From: Punica granatum
Lineage: Eukaryota > Streptophyta > Magnoliopsida > Myrtales > Lythraceae
Length of the DNA: 64,000 nucleotides
NCBI RefSeq assembly: GCF_007655135.1
Contig: NC_045127.1
Location: 27,012,199-27,076,198, forward strand
Reading direction: 5' to 3'
Shown here: piece after piece, positions 59,401-64,000 of the stretch
Numbering within the stretch: position 1 is the first letter of the stretch
Layout: each line of letters begins with the position of its first letter
Notes under the pieces: model-generated
The model's input: the letters and a program-made list of their open reading frames with translations, nothing else
Database searches by the model: none
What the model was told of the DNA's origin: nothing
Translations under genes and position numbers: made by a program

Positions 59401-62400
59401 GGACGGAAGTCCGAAAAGCGGTAAAGATGGACACGAAGTCCTGGACGCGAAGTCCGAAAGCGGTAAAGATGGACACGAAGTCCTGGACGCATAGTCCGAA
59501 AAGCGGTAAAGATGGACACGAAGTCCTGGACGCGAAGTCCGAAAAGCGGGAAAGATGGACACGAAGTCCTGGACGCGAAGTCCGAAAAGCGGAAAGATGG
59601 ACACGAAGTCCTGGACGCGAAGTCCGAAAAGCGGGAAAGATGGACACCAAGTCCTGGACGCAAAGTCCGAAAAGCGTAAAGATGGACACCAAGTCCTGGA
59701 CGCAAAGTCCGATAAGCGGTAAAGATTGACACGAAGTCCTGGACGCGAAGTCCGAAAAGCAGTAAAGATGGACACGAAGTCCTGGACGCGAAGTCCGAAA
59801 AGCAGTAAAGATGGACACGAAGTCCGAAAAGCGGTAAAGATGGACACGAAGTCCTGGACGCGAAGTCCGAAAAGCGGTAAAGATGGACACGAAGTCCTGG
59901 ACGCATAGTCCGAAAAGCGGTAAAGATGGACACGAAGTCCTGGACGCGTAGTCCGAAAGCGGGAAAGATGGACACGAAGTCCTGGACGCGAAGTCCGAAA
60001 AGCGGGAAAGATGGACACGAAGTCCTGGACGCGAAGTCCGAAAAGCGGGAAAGATGGACACGAAGTCCTGGACGCGAAGTCCGAAAGCGTAAAGATGGAC
60101 ACGAAGTCCTGGACGCGAAGTCCGAAACGGTAAAGATTGACACGAAGTCCTGGACGCGAAGTCCGAAAAGCAGTAAAGATGGACACGAAGTCCTGGACGC
60201 GAAGTCCGAAAAGCAGTAAAGAAGAGACACGAAGTCCGAAAGCGGTAAAGATGGACACGAAGTCCTGGACGAGAAGTCCGAAAAGCGGTAAAGATGGACA
60301 CGAAGTCCTGGACGCATAGTCCGAAAAGCGGTAAAGATGGACACGAAGTCCTGGACGCGAAGTCCGAAAAGCGGGAAAGATGGACACGAAGTCCTGGACG
60401 CGAAGTCCGAAAAGCGGGAAAGATGGACACGAAGTCCTGGACGCGAAGTCCGAAAAGCGGGAAAGATGGACACCAAGTCCTGGACGCAAAGTCCGAAAAG
60501 CGGTAAAGATGGACACGAAGTCCTGGACGCGAAGTCCGATAAGCGTAAAGATTGACACGAAGTCCTGGACGCGAAGTCCGAAAAGCAGTAAAGATGGACA
60601 CGAAGTCCTGGACGCGAAGTCCGAAAAGCAGTAAAGATGGACACGAAGTCCGAAAAGCGGTAAAGATGGACACGAAGTCCTGGACGCGAAGTCCGAAAAG
60701 CGTAAAGATGGACACGAAGTCCTGGACGCATAGTCCGAAAAGCGGTAAAGATGGACACGAAGTCCTGGACGCGAAGTCCGAAAAGCGGTAAAGATGGACA
60801 CGAAGTCCTGGACGCGAAGTCCGAAAAGCGGTAAAGATGGACACGAAGTCCTGGACGCGAAGTCCGAAAAGCGGTAAAGATGGACAACCAAGTCCGAAAA
60901 GCGGTAAAGATGGACACGAAGTCCTGGACGAGAGTCCGAAAAGCGGTAAAGATGGACACGAAGTCCTGGACGCGAAGTCCGAAAGCGTAAAGATGGACAC
61001 GAAGTCCTGGACGCGAGTCCGAAAAGCGGTAAAGATGGACACGAAGTCCTGGACGCGAAGTCCGAAAAGCGGGAAGATGGACACGAAGTCCTGGACGCGA
61101 AGTCCGAAAAGCGGGAAAGATGGACACGAAGTCCTGGACGCGAAGTCCGAAAAGCGGGAAAGATGGACAAAGTCCTGGACGCAAGTCCGAAAAGCGGTAA
61201 AGATGGACACGAAGTCCTGGACGCGAAGTCCGAAAAGCGGTAAAGATGACACGAAGTCCTGGACGCGAAGTCCGAAAAGCGGTAAAGATGGACACGAAGT
61301 CCTGGACGCGAAGTCCGAAAAGCAGTAAAGATGGACACGAAGTCCGAAAAGCGGTAAAGATGGACACGAAGTCCTGGACGCGAAGTCCGAAAAGCGGTAA
61401 AGATGGACACGAAGTCCTGGACGCATAGTCCGAAAAGCGGTAAAGATGGACACGAAGTCCTGGACGCGTAGTCCGAAAAGCGGTAAAGATGGACACGAAG
61501 TCCTGGACGCGAAGTCCGAAAAGCGGGAAAGATGGACACGAAGTCCTGGACGCGAAGTCCGAAAAGCGGGAAGATGGACACCAAGTCCTGGACGCGTCCG
61601 AAAAGCGGTAAAGATGGACACAAGTCCTGGACGCGAAGTCCGATAAGCGGTAAAGATGGACACGAAGTCCTGGACGCGAAGTCCGAAAAGCAGTAAAGAT
61701 GGACACGAAGTCCTGGACGCGAAGTCCGAAAAGCAGTAAAGATGGACACGAAGTCCGAAAAGCGGTAAAGATGGACACGAAGTCCTGGACGCGAAGTCCG
61801 AAAAGCGGTAAAGATGGACACGAAGTCCTGGACGCATAGTCCGAAAAGCGGTAAAGATGGACACGAAGTCCTGGACGCGTAGTCCGAAAAGGGAAAGATG
61901 GACACGAAGTCCTGGACGCGAAGTCCGAAAAGCGGGAAAGATGGACACGAAGTCCTGGACGCGAAGTCCGAAACGGGAAAGATGGACACCAAGTCCTGGA
62001 CCTGGACGCAAAGTCCGAAAAGCGTAAAGATGGACACGAAGTCCTGGACGCGAAGTCCGATAAGCGGTAAAGATTGACACGAAGTCCTGGACGCGAAGTC
62101 CGAAAAGCAGTAAAGATGGACACGAAGTCCTGGACGCGAAGTCCGAAAAGCAGTAAAGATGGACACGAAGTCCGAAAAGCGGTAAAGATGGACACGAAGT
62201 CCTGGACGCGAAGTCCGAAAAGCGGTAAAGATGGACACGAAGTCCTGGACGCATAGTCCGAAAAGCGGTAAAGATGGACACGAAGTCCTGGACGCGAAGT
62301 CCGAAAAGCGGTAAAGATGGACACGAAGTCCTGGACGCGAAGTCCGAAAAGCGGAAAGATGGACACGAAGTCCTGGACGCGAAGTCCGAAAAGCGGGAAA

Positions 62401-64000
62401 GATGGACACCAAGTCCTGGACGCAAAGTCCGAAAAGCGGTAAAGATGGACACAAGTCCTGGACCGAAGTCCGATAAGCGGTAAAGATTGACACGAAGTCC
62501 TGGACGCGAAGTCCGAAAAGCGGTAAAGATGGACACGAAGTCCTGGACGCGAAGTCCGAAAAGCAGTAAAGATGGACACGAAGTCCTGAAAAGCGGTAAA
62601 GATGGACACGAAGTCCTGGACAGAAGTCCGAAAAGCGTAAAGATGGACACGAAGTCCTGGACGCATAGTCCGAAAAGCGGTAAAGATGGACACGAAGTCC
62701 TGGACGCGATCCGAAAAGCGTAAAGATGGACACGAAGTCCTGGACGCGAAGTCCGAAAAGCGGTAAAGATGGACACGAAGTCCTGGACGCGAAGTCCGAA
62801 AAGCAGGAAAGATGGACACGAAGTCCGAAAGCGGTAAAGATGGACACGAAGTCCTGGACGCGAAGTCCAAAAGCGGTAAAGATGGACACGAAGTCCTGGA
62901 CGCGAAGTCCGAAAAGCGGTAAAGATGGACACGAAGTCCTGGACGCAAGTCCGAAAAGCGGTAAAGATGGACACGAAGTCCTGGACGCGAAGTCCGAAAA
63001 GCGGAAAGATGGACACGAAGTCCTGGACGCGAAGTCCGAAAAGCGGGAAAGATGGACACGAAGTCCTGGACGCGAAGTCCGAAAAGCGGGAAAGATGGAC
63101 ACCAAGTCCTGGACGCAAAGTCCGAAAAGCGGTAAAGATGGACACGAAGTCCTGGACGCGAAGTCCGATAAGCGGTAAAGATTGACACGAAGTCCTGGAC
63201 GCGAAGTCCGAAAAGCAGTAAAGATGGACACGAAGTCCTGGACGCGAAGTCCGAAAAGCAGTAAAGATGGACACGAAGTCCGAAAAGCGGTAAAGATGGA
63301 CACGAAGTCCTGGACGCGAAGTCCGAAAAGCGGTAAAGATGGACACGAAGTCCTGGACGCATAGTCCGAAAAGCGGTAAAGATGGACACGAAGTCCTGGA
63401 CGCGTAGTCCGAAAAGCGGGAAAGATGGACACGAAGTCCTGACGCGACGAAGTCCGAAAAGCGGGAAAGATGGACACGAAGTCCTGGACGCGAAGTCCGA
63501 AAAGCGGGAAAGATGCACCAAGTCCTGGACGCAAAGTCCGAAAAGCGGTAAAGATGGACACGAAGTCCTGGACGCGAAGTCCGATAAGCGGTAAAGATTG
63601 ACACGAAGTCCTGGACGCGAAGTCCGAAAAGCAGTAAAGATGGACACGAAGTCCTGGACGCGAAGTCCGAAAAGCAGTAAAGATGGACACGAAGTCCGAA
63701 AAGCGGTAAAGATGGACACGAAGTCCTGGACGCGAAGTCCGAAAAGCGGTAAAGATGGACACGAAGTCCTGGACGCATAGTCCGAAAAGCGGTAAAGATG
63801 GACACGAAGTCCTGGACGCGTAGTCCGAAAAGCGGAAAGATGGACACGAAGTCCTGGACGCGAAGTCCGAAAAGCGGGAAAGATGGACACGAAGTCCTGG
63901 ACGCGAAGTCCGAAAAGCGGGAAGATGGACACCAAGTCCTGGACGCAAAGTCCGAAAAGCGGTAAGATGGACACGAAGTCCTGGACGCGAAGTCCGATAA
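50468..64000. repeat. 43-bp satellite array (right array)
   Basis: Head-to-tail array of a 43-bp monomer (gatggacacgaagtcctgga followed by cgcgaagtccgaaaagcggtaaa), 23 of 43 bases G or C, purine-rich on the plus strand, running off the right edge. Each monomer has two copies of cgaagtcc 14 bp apart. On the minus strand none of the three frames of the consensus contains a stop, which creates fortuitous open frames of up to about 4600 codons (reading repeats of SRPGLRVHLYRFSDFASRTS). These are not genes: the frame is insensitive to indels and no protein family is recognised. Single-base deletions are frequent in 50468-55000 and 56500-57500 and rarer elsewhere. Confidence 0.97.
59028..59443. repeat. 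Example of the 416-bp higher-order unit in the 43-bp array
   Basis: Variant monomers recur in fixed order about every 411-416 bp across the array: gattgacacg with gcagtaaa; gcagtaaa; a 29-bp short monomer lacking ctggacgcgaagtc; gcggtaaa; gcatagtcc; gcgtagtcc with gcgggaaa; two with gcgggaaa; gacaccaag with gcaaagtcc; and gcgaagtccgataagcgg. Nine monomers of 43 bp plus one of 29 bp make 416 bp. The gattgacacg monomer marks unit starts, for example 58613, 59025, 59724, 60135, 60550, 62072, 62485, 63180 and 63596. The array holds about 32 such units; the example here has variant losses at its end. Confidence 0.88.

Noticed and set aside
50104..63948. Giant 4614-codon minus-strand gene
   Set aside because: It crosses the N gap, all three frames are open, and its content is only satellite monomers.
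50468..64000. Regularly spaced repeats considered as a CRISPR array
   Set aside because: The 43-bp units are contiguous with no unique spacers, and the context is a plant retrotransposon.

Overview
The window is plant nuclear heterochromatin. It holds one large Ty3/gypsy LTR retrotransposon of the Tat/Ogre type, coded on the minus strand, between two unrelated-looking satellite arrays. No host gene, tRNA, rRNA or CRISPR array is visible. The Ogre-like features are LTRs over 5 kb, a primer-binding site of the tRNA-Arg type, an extra ORF upstream of gag, two RNase H domains, a short intron between protease and reverse transcriptase, and tandem repeats in the 3' UTR. Such elements are best known from eudicots. 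I cannot name the species.

Layout on the + strand. 1-27903: array of an 82-bp GC-rich satellite (about 340 monomers, running off the left edge), with nested longer periods near 3031, 736, 1552 and 818 bp. 27904-33183: 3' LTR. 33184-35495: polypurine tract and a 3' UTR with three tandem-repeat families and three stem-loops. 35496-42723: gag-pro-pol, broken by several single-base frameshifts. 43029-44525: intact ORF1. 44526-45139: leader with the primer-binding site. 45140-50367: 5' LTR. 50368-50467: gap of exactly 100 N. 50468-64000: array of a 43-bp satellite in a 416-bp higher-order repeat (nine full monomers plus one of 29 bp).

The element would be transcribed from the right-hand LTR towards the left. 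ORF1 comes first, then gag-protease, then an intron whose 5' splice site contains the gag-pro stop codon, then RT, RNase H, a second RNase H and integrase. The two LTRs are nearly identical, so the insertion is recent. Several frameshifts may be consensus errors, because one-base indels are common throughout this assembly.

The main discovery candidate is a link between the element and the satellites. The left 82-bp monomer aligns with a 94-bp repeat in the 3' UTR, and the right 43-bp monomer aligns, more weakly, with the 56-bp 3' UTR repeat. This fits the idea that 3' UTR tandem repeats of Tat/Ogre elements seed satellite DNA, and here source and products would lie side by side.
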